Positions 1 through 8,254 are shown, counted from the stretch's first letter. The stretch: 16,886 bases of DNA from Dunaliella salina (GCA_002284615.2 MU069499.1:14398-31283), one strand, 5' to 3'. Notes: generated by a model from the letters alone, not told the origin. Numbers and translations: made by a program.

Positions 1-235
1 TGCATGAGCGTCCGCTCCTCCGTTTTTGCCCCATAACTCTGCCACAACCCAATTTTTCATTGCTTTGAGTATGCAACTAAATGGAGAATTAAAAAGGGAG
101 CAGATTGGTACTCTTTTTTGTCTGCGTAGCGTTACTGCAAAGGCGGTTTTGGGGTGAGTGGGTGGGTCAGGGGGGTCCCATCCAGTTTTTGGACGGTTGT
201 TCCACTACTTTTTTTTTACCTTCCTGCACTGGTCA
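1..235 (+). repeat. Interspersed repeat REP-A, copy 1 (left end cut by window)
   Basis: This stretch matches three other same-strand segments of the window (5990-6260, 8255-8972, 13225-13836). Shared landmarks in order are GTTTTTGCCCCATA, a GAGTATGCA-like segment, GAGCAGATTGGTAC, a G-rich block GGTGGGTCAGGGGG, a T-run, and an end resembling CCTCCTGGTGAATG. Only the right-hand part is present here because the window begins inside it. Copies differ by scattered substitutions, so this is an old family. No reading frame is shared by all copies, so I treat it as a noncoding dispersed element of unknown class. The name is mine. Confidence 0.75.
151..175 (+). other. G-quadruplex-type motif in REP-A copy 1
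   Basis: Four G runs are visible: 151-154, 160-162, 164-166 and 170-175, separated by loops of 5, 1 and 3 nt. This satisfies the usual G3+N1-7 pattern. The same block lies at the equivalent place in the other REP-A copies. Folding is inferred from pattern only. Confidence 0.55.
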
Positions 236-353
236 ACAAAAATAACATCACGGCTGAACACGGCTGAAGCGGCTGAAGCGGCTTTTTTACCTTCCTGCAC
301 TGGTCAACAAAAATAACATCATGGCTGAACACGGCTGAAGCGGCTGAAATCAG
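212..353. repeat. 71-bp direct repeat, two copies
   Basis: A segment with TTTTTACCTTCCTGCACTGG, then GTCAACAAAAATAACATCA, then GGCTGAACACGGCTGA occurs twice with an offset of 71 bp (T-run at 210-217 and again at 283-288). The copies are almost identical (C versus T at 251/322), so the duplication is recent. It takes the right end of REP-A copy 1 as part of its unit. Confidence 0.8.
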
Positions 354-440
354 CCGTGCGGCTGCTGACAGCCGCTAGCGGCTGAACACGGCAGAAAATT
401 TTTCAGCCGTGCTACAGGCGCATCAGCCGTGTTCAGCCGC
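245..440. repeat. CGGCTGA / TCAGCCG cluster with inverted repeat
   Basis: The heptamer CGGCTGA and its reverse complement TCAGCCG recur many times here, in both orientations. A perfect 15-bp inverted repeat, GCGGCTGAACACGGC at 378-392 and its reverse complement at 426-440, encloses a 33-nt spacer, so the DNA or RNA could fold into a stem. The cluster abuts the broken end of the reverse-transcriptase scrap at about 440, so it probably marks the junction where that element was lost or interrupted. Confidence 0.7.
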
Positions 441-729
441 AGGCCAGATATTTCTGACGAAGGCAAGGCTTTAAGGAGCTCATTGAAATTCCATCTGGGC
501 CTGGAGATTTGTTGTTAGTTAGGGACTTGATACAGCCGTGAAAATTACATTTATCAAGGATAGAGTTGTGGAGCCATTTGCGCTTGCAGTTTGTCGTGGT
601 TTCCTCTCTGGTGATAGGCGTTTCGAGCTTGAATGAGTCATAATTGTGATTGCTGGACCATGGATAATCCTGCTTGGCCTGAGAGTCACTGGGCAAATAT
701 CTTCCTGTTTTGATACTGGGAGTTATCAT
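433..729 (-). pseudogene. Reverse transcriptase N-terminal fragment (non-LTR retrotransposon)
   Basis: A 98-residue reading frame contains SLTNNKSPGPDGI at residues 69-81 (about 484-525). This is the characteristic K/NxPGPDGI box at the start of the finger region of non-LTR reverse transcriptases. The preceding residues, rich in K, R, W and C, are compatible with the linker before an RT domain. After about residue 85 the similarity stops where the CGGCTGA cluster begins, so the catalytic part of RT (the YxDD box) is absent. No upstream endonuclease can be seen. It is a dead scrap, possibly of the same family as the large element at 1690-5990, whose own RT is missing from the window. Being a retroelement RT is fairly sure; the clade is not. 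Confidence 0.65.
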
Positions 730-947
730 GCTTTTCGTGAAGAAGTCTTCTATGATGTTTTTTTTTGTTACATGTGCCCAAATGGCAATGTCCCTAGAGG
801 GCCTCTGCTAGAGGAAGGAAGGTTCCTAAACAAAGAGAAAGAGCGGCGGGCGCAAGTCCAAAGGTAGAGAGAGAAGGAGGGGTGCACACGAGACACGCAC
901 GTACCTACACACCAAAGAAGGAAGAAGCAAAGACACAGACCACTGCC

Positions 948-1646
948 CTAAGACGCAAGTCTCAAGACCAAGTTCGAGTTCTGGTCAGAAGCAATGAAAG
1001 GATGGTCCTGGCGGAGAGCGTTGGCCAAGGGGGACTGTTCCCCTTGGCAAGCTATAAAATCTTTCAAACCCTCAACCAAGAAGACTTGAGCTTGCTCCTT
1101 AAGGTCCTGTGAGAGGTCATATGGAAGCTTTCGCACCGAGTTCAAAGAGCACAGACAAACTACCCACCAAACACGCTCGTTCATGTTAGGGTAAAGAGGC
1201 ACAAGCAACTACACATGCTTGGGGAGCACGGTAGTGCCAGGAGGCAGGTTCTCAACCAGGACATCCACTACTGCTTGGGCACGAGGACATGTCCAAAAGA
1301 CATGCTCCCTCTGTTGAAGGGCACGCTTCACAGCCGGCTGCATTTGCAGCCCGCCACCCACAAGCACACGCCAAACCTCTGGCCCAGGCGATACCATGGC
1401 CCACTGCACCCGGGACCCCATGCAAGAGCAACCGCCACCAGATCTCCTTCCACTTATTACGATGTTTGCAATTTTGTTGGGTTCTGTGTGGACTGTCTTG
1501 GTGCGCTTACCTTCTAGGGCCAAGAGGTTGGAGGACTGACTATGGGAGGCTTTGAAAATTTGCTGATTAGCCTGAGTTGGATGTTCGGCAATGGCTTTTT
1601 GCTGGGCCTTCTTCGCTTTCTGCTGAGACTTGTTACTGTGTGACAT
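948..1646 (-). pseudogene. LINE-like protein C-terminus, with in-frame stop
   Basis: One minus-strand frame runs from an ATG at 1644-1646 to a stop at 948-950, broken only by TAG at 1209-1211. The flanking residues read PKHV-stop-LLVPLY, where a tryptophan (TGG) would be natural. The part HVFWTCPRAQAVVDVL (H-x4-C plus hydrophobic helix), followed by LPPGTTVLPKHV and a VWWVVCLCSLNSV segment, resembles the zinc-knuckle and tail found at the C-terminus of many algal LINE proteins. The N-terminal 70 residues are basic and glutamine-rich and I do not recognise them. A long pyrimidine tract ending TTTAG lies just before the ATG, so a spliced origin is possible. No RT or endonuclease is attached, so it is a 5'-truncated relic. 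The family assignment rests on memory of motif style and is moderate. Confidence 0.5.
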
Positions 1647-1815
1647 GTCTAAAGAAAAGAAAAAAGAAAAACTACGCAGGCAGTGAAAACACTCCCCACA
1701 TCAATTAAGAAAAAGAGGATACCTAGGGCCGAGGCACCGTGTATCCGCTTCACCGAGAGAAAGCAGAAGCAAGAAGTCAGTGGGGATCAGGTGGGTTACT
1801 GGCAGTAGCCCGTGC

Positions 1816-2814
1816 CTAATCTTGTTGATGAGAGTTGAAGAAAGTTTTCTCAATAGCGCGTCTGGTGCTGGCAAGTTTGTAGGCATACAGGACAGAATGA
1901 GCATGAAGCTTCAGAGCATGCTTGGTGGCCTTGTGTCAAGACCAAGCTCCTTTAGAGGCTCCAATGTTTGTGGGGTGTAGATGACTCCTCCCACACCTAA
2001 CAGGATAGTATGGAGGGTGACCTGAGCTGAGGCTCTAGAAAGATGACGACAAAGGTCGTGGTGCTGCTGCTTGGAGGCCTCAATCTGGCTGTTGGGCCGC
2101 GTGTCTTCAGTACTTGACTTCTATAAGGTGGATATGTCTCTGATCTGGGTGGAGCCGACTGGGGTCACGAGCCTTGGATGTGGGTGGAGTGGCTGTGCCT
2201 GGCGCTGAGTCCTCCCTGTTTCCCCCGCGCCCCCCTGCACTTCTCAATTCATAACGAGGATTCGACCTAGACGCTCTTTTCAGAGGAACAACCAATAGAG
2301 CATCAGGCCGGCTGGAAGTGAGCCTATCCTTACTAGGGGAGCGGCGTGGGAAAATATATTTAGGGAGGGTCCTATTGGTAGCATGTTCTGGGATCTGTAG
2401 GTCTTGCAAGGCAAGACGGTCTGCACTGCCAGTGTCCATGGAGGCAATACCTGCCCCAAGAGGGCCTTTGCTGATGGCTTTTAGGAGGATTCTGCTGGCA
2501 ATATTATGTCGCTCAGTTACCATACCAGACATGGTTGAATTTTTGCATCCTGACAAGATGTGAAGGGCACTGTCAAGTTCCCCACAGAGGGGGCATTGTA
2601 GGCTGGTGGAAATTTTGAAACGCACCGCGTGTTTTTGATTGAAGAGGGTACCTGAGCGGTACTTAAAAATGTTTTGCATCATTTTGAAAGAGAGTGTTGG
2701 CATAGTCCAGAAGGCATTACTGATATTTTTGTGGATGTTGGGGAGTAGACTTTGGTAGAAGGAGTAGTACCCTGTGTTGGTATTGGCCTTTCCAAATTTG
2801 TGTTTTGAGTGCAT
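1816..2814 (-). pseudogene. Retrotransposon C-terminus: CCHC knuckle plus PD-(D/E)XK-like endonuclease
   Basis: The open frame 2107-2814 holds C74-x2-C77-x7-H85-x4-C90 (CPLCGELDSALHILSGC), the knuckle that precedes the endonuclease in RLE-type LINEs. Further on, RPDALLVV (D171) and IHLIEVKY (E232-x-K234) supply D...ExK, the signature of the restriction-like nuclease fold that nicks target DNA. A glycine/proline-rich insert of about 50 residues separates them. The frame hits TGA right after EVKY, but a shifted frame continues with EDTRPNSQIEASKQQ, HTILLGVGGVIYT and, after a second shift near 1905, AHSVLYAYKLAST, ending HQQD-stop at 1816-1818. The protein was therefore about 95 residues longer before two small deletions. 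It shares its frame with the RNase H segment upstream, so both belonged to one polyprotein. The endonuclease call is probable, not certain. Confidence 0.6.
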
Positions 2815-2989
2815 GTGCTTCCGTAAAGCATCATGGATGTTGGAGAAGTGTTTCAGCTTTGCGGCAGGTAGGTCAAGGCGTCTAGAAGCATCTGCATGAG
2901 TGCAGGATGTTTCCTCAAAGGCAAGCCAGGTGGTGTCATGAAAAGGATTGCCTTCAAGGGTTGCACATGGGAAGGTTATGTCTGCAATG

Positions 2990-3420
2990 GTGTCGACATT
3001 CTGAATGGCCTGATGCTTGGCAATGGCATCTGCGCATTTGTTGCCGGCAATTTCAGCATGAGATTTAACCTTAAAGAAATGAATAGAAGTAGGTGAGTTG
3101 CATATGAGCTGTATGATTAACTTGAGGATGTGGCCTTAGACATGCTGGTGATGAAGTTCTGGGTAGAGTATTTGCTTTCTGATCTGTTCTAAAGAGCAAA
3201 GGCTGTCGGTGGCAATACAACGATATCCTAGGAGAATGGCAGCTGCTATTGCCGCCAGTTCGGCTCTAGTGATGGTATGAGTGATTCCTGCTCCATTCGG
3301 CTGGACATGATTGGTGCTGTCACTGGCGGGGTGGTAGACCCCTGCACCAATCACTTGTTTTCCTTTGTGTACATGGCAGCTGCTGTCTGTGTATGCCCAC
3401 TCTCTCCAGTTTTCAACTTT
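2990..3420 (-). pseudogene. Retrotransposon RNase H domain (one internal stop)
   Basis: Type I RNase H removes the RNA template strand during retrotransposition. All four catalytic motifs are visible: AYTDSS (Asp at 3385-3387), TRAELAAIAAAI (Glu at 3259-3261), CIATDSLCS (Asp at 3205-3207), and, beyond a stop, KSHAEIAGNKCADAIAKHQA with the expected His and the final Asp in GNxxAD. The TAA at 3136-3138 lies between motifs three and four in an otherwise continuous frame running from 3873 to 2107, so a single nonsense change is the simplest explanation. The domain sits downstream of the PCIF1-like segment and upstream of the CCHC knuckle. The call is firm because spacing and order of motifs fit; activity is unlikely given the stop. 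Confidence 0.85.
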
Positions 3421-3650
3421 GCATTTCAGATGAGGGCTGGATGATGTGAGTGGTGGAAGAGTTTGTTGGCTCTGAGTGGTATCCTGAGGGGTTTGTTGGT
3501 AGGCAGAGGGTAGCTTTTTGAATTTATTAAAGCCAGTNTCAATTTCTGGGTGTCTGGGATTGAGGATTGGGTCATTGCTAACGTTTCTTTTCAGCCATCT
3601 TGCCTCACGGATGTCTTNTTTCAGGCCTGTGAGCCAATTTGGGTTGTTCT

Positions 3651-4861
3651 CATTCAGGCGGATTCTTGCAGCGGTATTCCAAACAGCAATTGTTTGTAGG
3701 CTCCAGGAGTGGCATGGGAGGACAATTTCCTGGCTTACCCAGAAGGGGGGAGTGGCATAGCTGAGTCTATTTGAGGGTTTGGCTCCCAACGTGCAACAGA
3801 AGTGAGGGTAGGCATTCAGGAGTTTAGAGTATGGATTTGTGCTCATAGGGCCTCCCCAGCTTGGTAAGAACATGAAGGTTGCCTGGCGCGGCTTTGTTGC
3901 ATGGCAGAAAAAATGGCATGTTTGAGAGTAAGGTACATCACATGGTCATCGTAAATTGGATGGCATACTGAAAATCCTGAGAATTTGGATGAGAGGCTGT
4001 TATGGATGGCTCCNAANACCCTATCTCGAGGGTGTCCACTCCANTAGTTGAGGTGGNAGGGGTTGTAGTCTAGGGGAGAGGCCATTTTTTCCTGGGTTAC
4101 GAGGGCCCATTTTTGCATGGCAGTGTGGATATGATTTGGTAAGATGCGTATGTATNAATCCTTGACCTTCTTACTTTGTTGCATTTTGTTGTTAAGGATT
4201 GAGCGTGAGAAAAGACCCACAAGCTCGGAGGCAAAGCTTTGGGGTGGAGGTTGAANCATTCAGGCGGATTCTTGCAGCGGTATTCCAAACAGCAATTGTT
4301 TGTAGGCTCCAGGAGTGGCATGGGAGGACAATTTCCTGGCTTACCCAGAAGGGGGGAGTGGCATAGCTGAGTCTATTTGAGGGTTTGGCTCCCAACGTGC
4401 AACAGAAGTGAGGGTAGGCATTCAGGAGTTTAGAGTATGGATTTGTGCTCATAGGGCCTCCCCAGCTTGGTAAGAACATGAAGGTTGCCTGGCGCGGCTT
4501 TGTTGCATGGCAGAAAAAATGGCATGTTTGAGAGTAAGGTACATCACATGGTCATCGTAAATTGGATGGCATACTGAAAATCCTGAGAATTTGGATGAGA
4601 GGCTGTTATGGATGGCTCCGAAAACCCTATCTCGAGGGTGTCCACTCCAATAGTTGAGGTGGAAGGGGTTGTAGTCTAGGGGAGAGGCCATTTTTTCCTG
4701 GGTTACGAGGGCCCATTTTTGCATGGCAGTGTGGATATGATTTGGTAAGATGCGTATGTATGAATCCTTGACCTTCTTACTTTGTTGCATTTTGTTGTTA
4801 AGGATTGAGCGTGAGAAAAGACCCACAAGCTCGGAGGCAAAGCTTTGGGGTGGAGGTTGAA
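3651..4861 (-). pseudogene. PCIF1-like methyltransferase-fold domain of the retrotransposon (duplicated)
   Basis: Reading from 4861 leftwards, the frame shows MASPLDYNPFHLNYWSG, RVFGA, GFSVCHPIYDDHVM, then after a frameshift FMFLPSWGG and QTIAVWNTAARIRL. This order resembles the catalytic region of PCIF1, the cap-adjacent adenosine methyltransferase: SPL...Y, YFG, the NPPF active box followed by an acidic-hydrophobic helix, FIPEW, and AVHNTA. Here the active box reads CHPIY (4557-4571), so the catalytic Asn is His and activity is doubtful. In known PCIF1 the domain modifies mRNA cap adenosine; its job in a retroelement is unknown. The segment is present twice because of the 606-bp duplication, both copies sharing the frameshift near ARQPS. 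The match is recalled, not computed, so confidence is moderate. Confidence 0.5.
3651..4861. repeat. 606-bp tandem duplication with Ns confined to one copy
   Basis: Bases 3651-4255 recur at 4257-4861 with an offset of 606. I saw no base difference except that copy 1 carries N at 4014, 4017, 4043, 4057 and 4156, where copy 2 has called bases, and an N at 4256 sits exactly on the junction. Such identity in an otherwise decayed element, with poor calls in one copy only, points to unmerged overlapping reads rather than biology. The unit is 202 codons, so it does not itself shift the frame. Confidence 0.9.
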
Positions 4862-5990
4862 TTGTGCTGTGGATCCCATTTCCTCTGGCTCTGCTGAATG
4901 CAGGGCTGCAGCGTTGAGGACATTGATGCGCTCTGGGGTTATCATTCCTTTGCATTTTCCATCTGTGGAGTAAATGCATGCTACTTGTTTGGAATAGATT
5001 TGTGGCAGCACCAGAGGTGGTATTGATGGTGTGGAAGGGGAGTGGGTAGTATCTGCTCTGGGGTGGGGATCTGTTGCATTGTTGGGTTTTGGCCTAATGA
5101 GGTCAACTGTTGTGATCCAGAATTCACAGCGGCCAGTTCCATTAATGTCTGCTTGGGGGTTCGTGGGATTCATGTTAAAGGTGGCCTTGTTGCGGAGTTC
5201 TGTGTCTAATTTCTGTTTCCAAGTGTTTNTCCTGTCTGACTTTCCAAATCCTTGCCTTACAAGGTTGTCTAGCTCAGAGTCAGCAGCTGGAATGGAGAGG
5301 TCTGGTTCGTCTTTGCAAGCCTCAAATTGAAGGATGCATGCATGAACATTGGACCAAGCTTCCCTGATGTCTTCAGGTTCCCAGCTTGGCTCCCAATCAA
5401 CGCGTATTAGTTCATTGCTGAAAGAGTTTGATTCTCTTTTTAATTTCTCATCATCGCTGAGAGGTTTGCAAGCAGGGCAGGCCCAATAAATGTTGTTGTC
5501 TATATCCTGTCTTTGTGCATCAGAGTAACATCCTAGCTCCTTCATGCAGGACCAGTGGTAGGTTCGGTGGCAGACATCGCAGATGTACATGTCAAGGTAG
5601 GGGGGCTCAGGGTTTATGGGCTCTTTGACGCCATTGTAGTTGCAGATCTCACAGCAGGTACACTCAATCTCAGCTCGAGCGGCAGGTTTGGTATTGACAG
5701 GGGTGAACCCAGCGCGTTTGAACATTGGAAGGGCCCATTTTTTTATAGTCATGGGCGCAAAGTGGGTCAGGTATTGTTTTTGGTGCTTGGGAGGCTCATT
5801 GTTCCTGTCTCTTTTCTCGGCAATAATGATCCTCCAGTCACTGATATGTGTGATATCATTTAGGCCGTAGTTGTAGATAGTATTAATTGCGTCTAGGGGG
5901 GTTGTTTCCTCTGCTAGCTTTCTCAATTTATTTTGCTTGTAGTGCCAGAGCTCTGTGTGTTGGGCTGTTTGGCCCAGTGGAGAGATACTA
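4862..5990 (-). pseudogene. Retrotransposon segment with PHD finger
   Basis: Most of a 486-residue minus-strand frame (4703-6163) is element protein. A C4HC3 PHD finger occupies 5468-5653: CEIC, then CDVC, then TYHWSC supplying His and Cys, then CPAC, with the tryptophan typical of PHD two residues before the last pair (YWACPAC). PHD fingers usually read histone tails; in LINE proteins they are thought to help chromatin targeting, which is inference here. Before it, ISDW and KKWALPMF segments look like the region following RT. After it comes a 200-residue linker and CIYSTDGKCKGMITPERI. The frame leaves the element protein near 4862, where a one-base shift leads into the PCIF1-like part. The first 55 residues of the open frame come from REP-A copy 2 and are not real element protein. 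Confidence 0.7.
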
Positions 5991-6260
5991 GGGATGACTT
6001 GCAAGCCATTTAATGGTGCTTCGCATGGCAAGCATGCGTAGGCGTCTGCAGTCAGTTTTTGCCCCATATCGCTGCTGCAACTCACTCTTTCAATGCATTG
6101 AGTATGCAGTTGGGGAACTTGAAGAAGAGCAGATTGGTGCCCTTCTTGCCTGGATTGGGGCACTGGAAGGTGGGGGCTTTGGGGGTGGTGGGTGGGTCAG
6201 GGGGATCCCACCCAAAATTTGTCATATGTCCAACACTTTCTTTGCCCCACTGAGCGGATT
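5990..6260 (+). repeat. Interspersed repeat REP-A, copy 2
   Basis: Similarity to the other copies starts near GACTTGCAAGCCA (about 5997) and continues through GTTTTTGCCCCATATC, GAGTATGCAGTT, GAGCAGATTGGTGCCC, TGGATTGGGGCACTGGAA and GGTGGGTCAGGGGGATCCCA. The right end is more diverged than in copies 3 and 4. It abuts the 5' end of the retrotransposon, so either the element was truncated into it or the repeat landed at that end. Confidence 0.7.
6181..6204 (+). other. G-quadruplex-type motif in REP-A copy 2
   Basis: G runs at 6181-6185, 6190-6192, 6194-6196 and 6200-6204 with loops of 4, 1 and 3 nt meet the G3+N1-7 pattern. It is in the same relative place as in copies 1 and 3. Confidence 0.5.
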
Positions 6261-7182
6261 GCATGTAGTTGGCTACCGCATAGTTTGAGCTTGTTGAGCT
6301 TATTGGTGTAAGAATCAGGAATGCCTCCAGGAACACGTCTTGTGCACCCGCACCGAGGAAGCCCCACATGCAAAATCCCCAAAGACATGTCGTCCGCTTC
6401 AGGAAATCCATTTTCCCATATACCTTAGGCTGTCATCAATTAGGCAATGTGCTCCCAGGCTGCCGAAATCTATGCACGTTTGAATGATGACCAAGTTAGC
6501 AGTAGGAAGTGCCACAGGATGCCGCGTCATTATGCAAGGCAATTTGTGGGAAAGCTGTGACTTCACGCACATTCTTCTGGATGTTGGCTCGTTGGAAAGA
6601 GCCTGCCATAGGTTAGCTCGAAATCAGGCCTTAATTTTCAACGATCTGGCAGCCTTGCAGGTTAAACTAATGCACACTCTGTTGGTCAAGCAGCTAAAAA
6701 AAAAAAACGTAATACATGAAACCAAGAGCTCCTGCTCCCCTGCGTCAGTGAGGTTCCAGGGTCCATGTTCCCAGCAGCCCCCAGACCCCTACCTGTAGAC
6801 CCTTTCTGTTCCTGCTGTGTGGTGGAGGCTTAAGCCACAAGCTTGCTTGTGGCTCTTCTGAGCCAACTAAAACAACAAGGAGAAGGTCCACCCACAGGGA
6901 TAAGGTCCACCGAGTCTCCTTCACTTCTATCTTGCCCATGGCAGGTGCCAGATGATACGGGGCGTATGTGCATGCCAACTGCACTGGTGATTGCCCAGGG
7001 GCTGCGGATGGTTGTGTGGCAACGAACAGCTGGTCTGCATCAGTGTGGGCGATGTCGTCATGTTGGAGGAGGGACTGGGCGTGCTAGAGGATACCAATGG
7101 GGTTGGATGGGGCTCTATGTTTGATTGTAGGTGCATGCATACATCTCTCCCTGTGGAGCGCACGACTGGGAGAGAAAAGGGG
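6261..7182. other. Unassigned stretch
   Basis: I see no convincing gene. Several frames of 80-150 codons exist on both strands but none shows a recognisable motif or clear exon borders. The plus frame around 7030-7100 (EQLVCISVGDVVMLEEGLGV) has protein-like composition, but I cannot extend it. A 12-A run lies at 6696-6707, which could be a relic retroposed tail, though nothing upstream identifies a parent. Confidence 0.4.
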
Positions 7183-7248
7183 AGCTGTAGCACCAACTGG
7201 TTGGAGGAAAATCCCTCCTCCCGGGCTGCTGCAGTTGGTGCTACAGCT
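7183..7248. repeat. Perfect 17-bp inverted repeat (hairpin)
   Basis: AGCTGTAGCACCAACTG at 7183-7199 is matched exactly by its reverse complement at 7232-7248. The 32-nt spacer holds a smaller GGAGG...CCTCC pairing, so a transcript could form an extended stem-loop of about 66 nt. It lies 134 bp upstream of the tRNA gene. It could be a small foldback element or a small-RNA precursor; the sequence does not decide. Confidence 0.75.
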
Positions 7249-7382
7249 ATTTCTGTTGTTCTTGATGCTTGCTTCACTTCATGGGGGCCATCAACGGGTG
7301 GATCGACATTGCAACTTGGCAAACGTTTTAAAATACAATAATAATATATATAATAAAATTTTTGATTCGAATAGACATCAAA

Positions 7383-7454
7383 GGGGCTGTAGCTCATCGG
7401 CAGAGCGCGACTTTAGCATAGTCGAGGTACGGGGTTCGACACCCTGCAGCTCCA
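7383..7454 (+). tRNA. tRNA-Ala (anticodon AGC)
   Basis: The 72-nt gene folds without mismatch. The acceptor GGGGCTG pairs with CAGCTCC, including the G3:U70 wobble that marks alanine tRNAs for alanyl-tRNA synthetase. The D stem is GCTC/GAGC, the anticodon stem CGACT/AGTCG, and the T stem CGGGG/CCCTG with loop TTCGACA. The anticodon loop TTAGCAT gives anticodon AGC (probably read as IGC). Discriminator base is A73. There is no intron and CCA is not encoded, as is usual for nuclear genes. Internal promoter boxes are the A box TAGCTCATCGG (7390-7400) and the B box GGTTCGACACC (7433-7443). The upstream 50 bp are very A/T-rich with TATATATAATAAAA, which may aid pol III initiation. It looks functional and stands alone. 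Confidence 0.96.
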
Positions 7455-7476
7455 TGTCTTATGCCCGCACTATTAA

Positions 7477-7480
7477 TTTT
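7477..7480 (+). terminator. RNA polymerase III terminator of the tRNA-Ala gene
   Basis: The first run of four T residues after the tRNA lies 23 nt past its 3' end (ATTAATTTTCTAGG). Pol III stops at such runs; the trailer would then be cut off by tRNA 3' processing. Confidence 0.7.
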
Positions 7481-8254
7481 CTAGGCATTAAAAGGATATT
7501 TTCACCTCCATTTGATTACACTTTTGGGGACAAACTTTCAGGGGAAGCGTTCCTACAAACAGAGCACATGACGTCTCTGCGCAAGTCACTGCACCCAAAG
7601 GATTATTCGCCTTTATAAGCCGCTGCCTCAAAACTAAGAGCATCTGAATCTCAGATCCAAGGCAGCGGCGGCGCTTGGCTCTTAAGAGAGTTTCCAGTGC
7701 CTCGTGCGCAGGGAGTTCCTCAACATCTATAGACCCTGTAACTGATACAAAAACCCTCTGTAACCTCACAAGCGCTACAGTAAATGCAACACTTGACCCG
7801 GGTTGCACTTTGTGCACTCACAATTTNATAGAATTACTTCATGACATCTCAATCGGTATTTAAGATAATANAACAGCGCCTGGCCCTTTGGTCGTGTGGC
7901 TCTTTGGACTGGTGGTTTACAAGGAAGACTCATACATCAAAACACTCCAAGAATCATTTCATCAAGAATCATTTTACAAGGGAACCCTGGAGCAAGGCAG
8001 CAGCAGCGGCTTGCCACTCACTCGTTCATGTTCTTGTGTTTTGTTTTGCATTGGTCTGAACTGCGCTCGCTCTTGGTTTCAGCGCGGACTGCTGGACCTA
8101 TCCTTCATGAGCGCTGGCTTTTGCCCGGCGTCAAGATTTTCTCCTCCTTTGATTCAAATGGTGCTTCCTTAATGTAATGAGATGTAATAGGTGTGCAGGA
8201 ACTGTTTGTCTTAATTAATTATTTATCACTACTTATCATGATTTTCATGGTAAT
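7481..8254. other. Unassigned stretch with possible coding traces
   Basis: On the minus strand, about 7600-7730, a frame reads VEELPAHEALETLL and then LGSEIQMLLVLRQRL, preceded by TTGTATCAGTTACAG, which could be a splice acceptor. The composition is exon-like but I recognise no family. On the plus strand a 93-codon frame ends at 8177, where TGTAA occurs at 8174-8178 and again at 8184-8188; these could be poly(A) signals for a plus-strand gene I cannot define. Ns at 7827 and 7871 limit the reading. Confidence 0.25.

Larger units (their letters stand above)
1690..5990 (-). mobile_element. 5'-truncated non-LTR retrotransposon (PHD, PCIF1-like, RNase H, CCHC, endonuclease)
   Basis: The element reads on the minus strand from about 5990 to a final stop at 1816-1818, with a short 3' tail to about 1690. 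Its protein, spread over several frames, shows a C4HC3 PHD finger, a PCIF1-like domain, an RNase H with all four acidic motifs, a CCHC knuckle and a PD-(D/E)XK-like end. A C-terminal CCHC followed by a restriction-like endonuclease is typical of RLE-type LINEs; RNase H together with this endonuclease recalls the Dualen/RandI group of green algae, which is an inference. RT should lie upstream of the PHD but the element is cut there by REP-A copy 2. Breaks seen: frameshifts near 4862, in the stretch coding ARQPS (about 4490 and 3885), near 2105 and near 1905; a TAA at 3136-3138; and a 606-bp duplication. It is not autonomous as assembled. Confidence 0.75.

Noticed and set aside
2318..3096. Plus-strand frames across the retrotransposon
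   Set aside because: They are antisense shadows of the minus-strand RNase H and endonuclease segments, which carry the recognisable motifs.
4549..4571. IYDDHV as a reverse-transcriptase YxDD catalytic box
   Set aside because: The flanking residues do not fit RT motifs and instead fit the PCIF1-like order; RT also precedes RNase H much further upstream in such elements.
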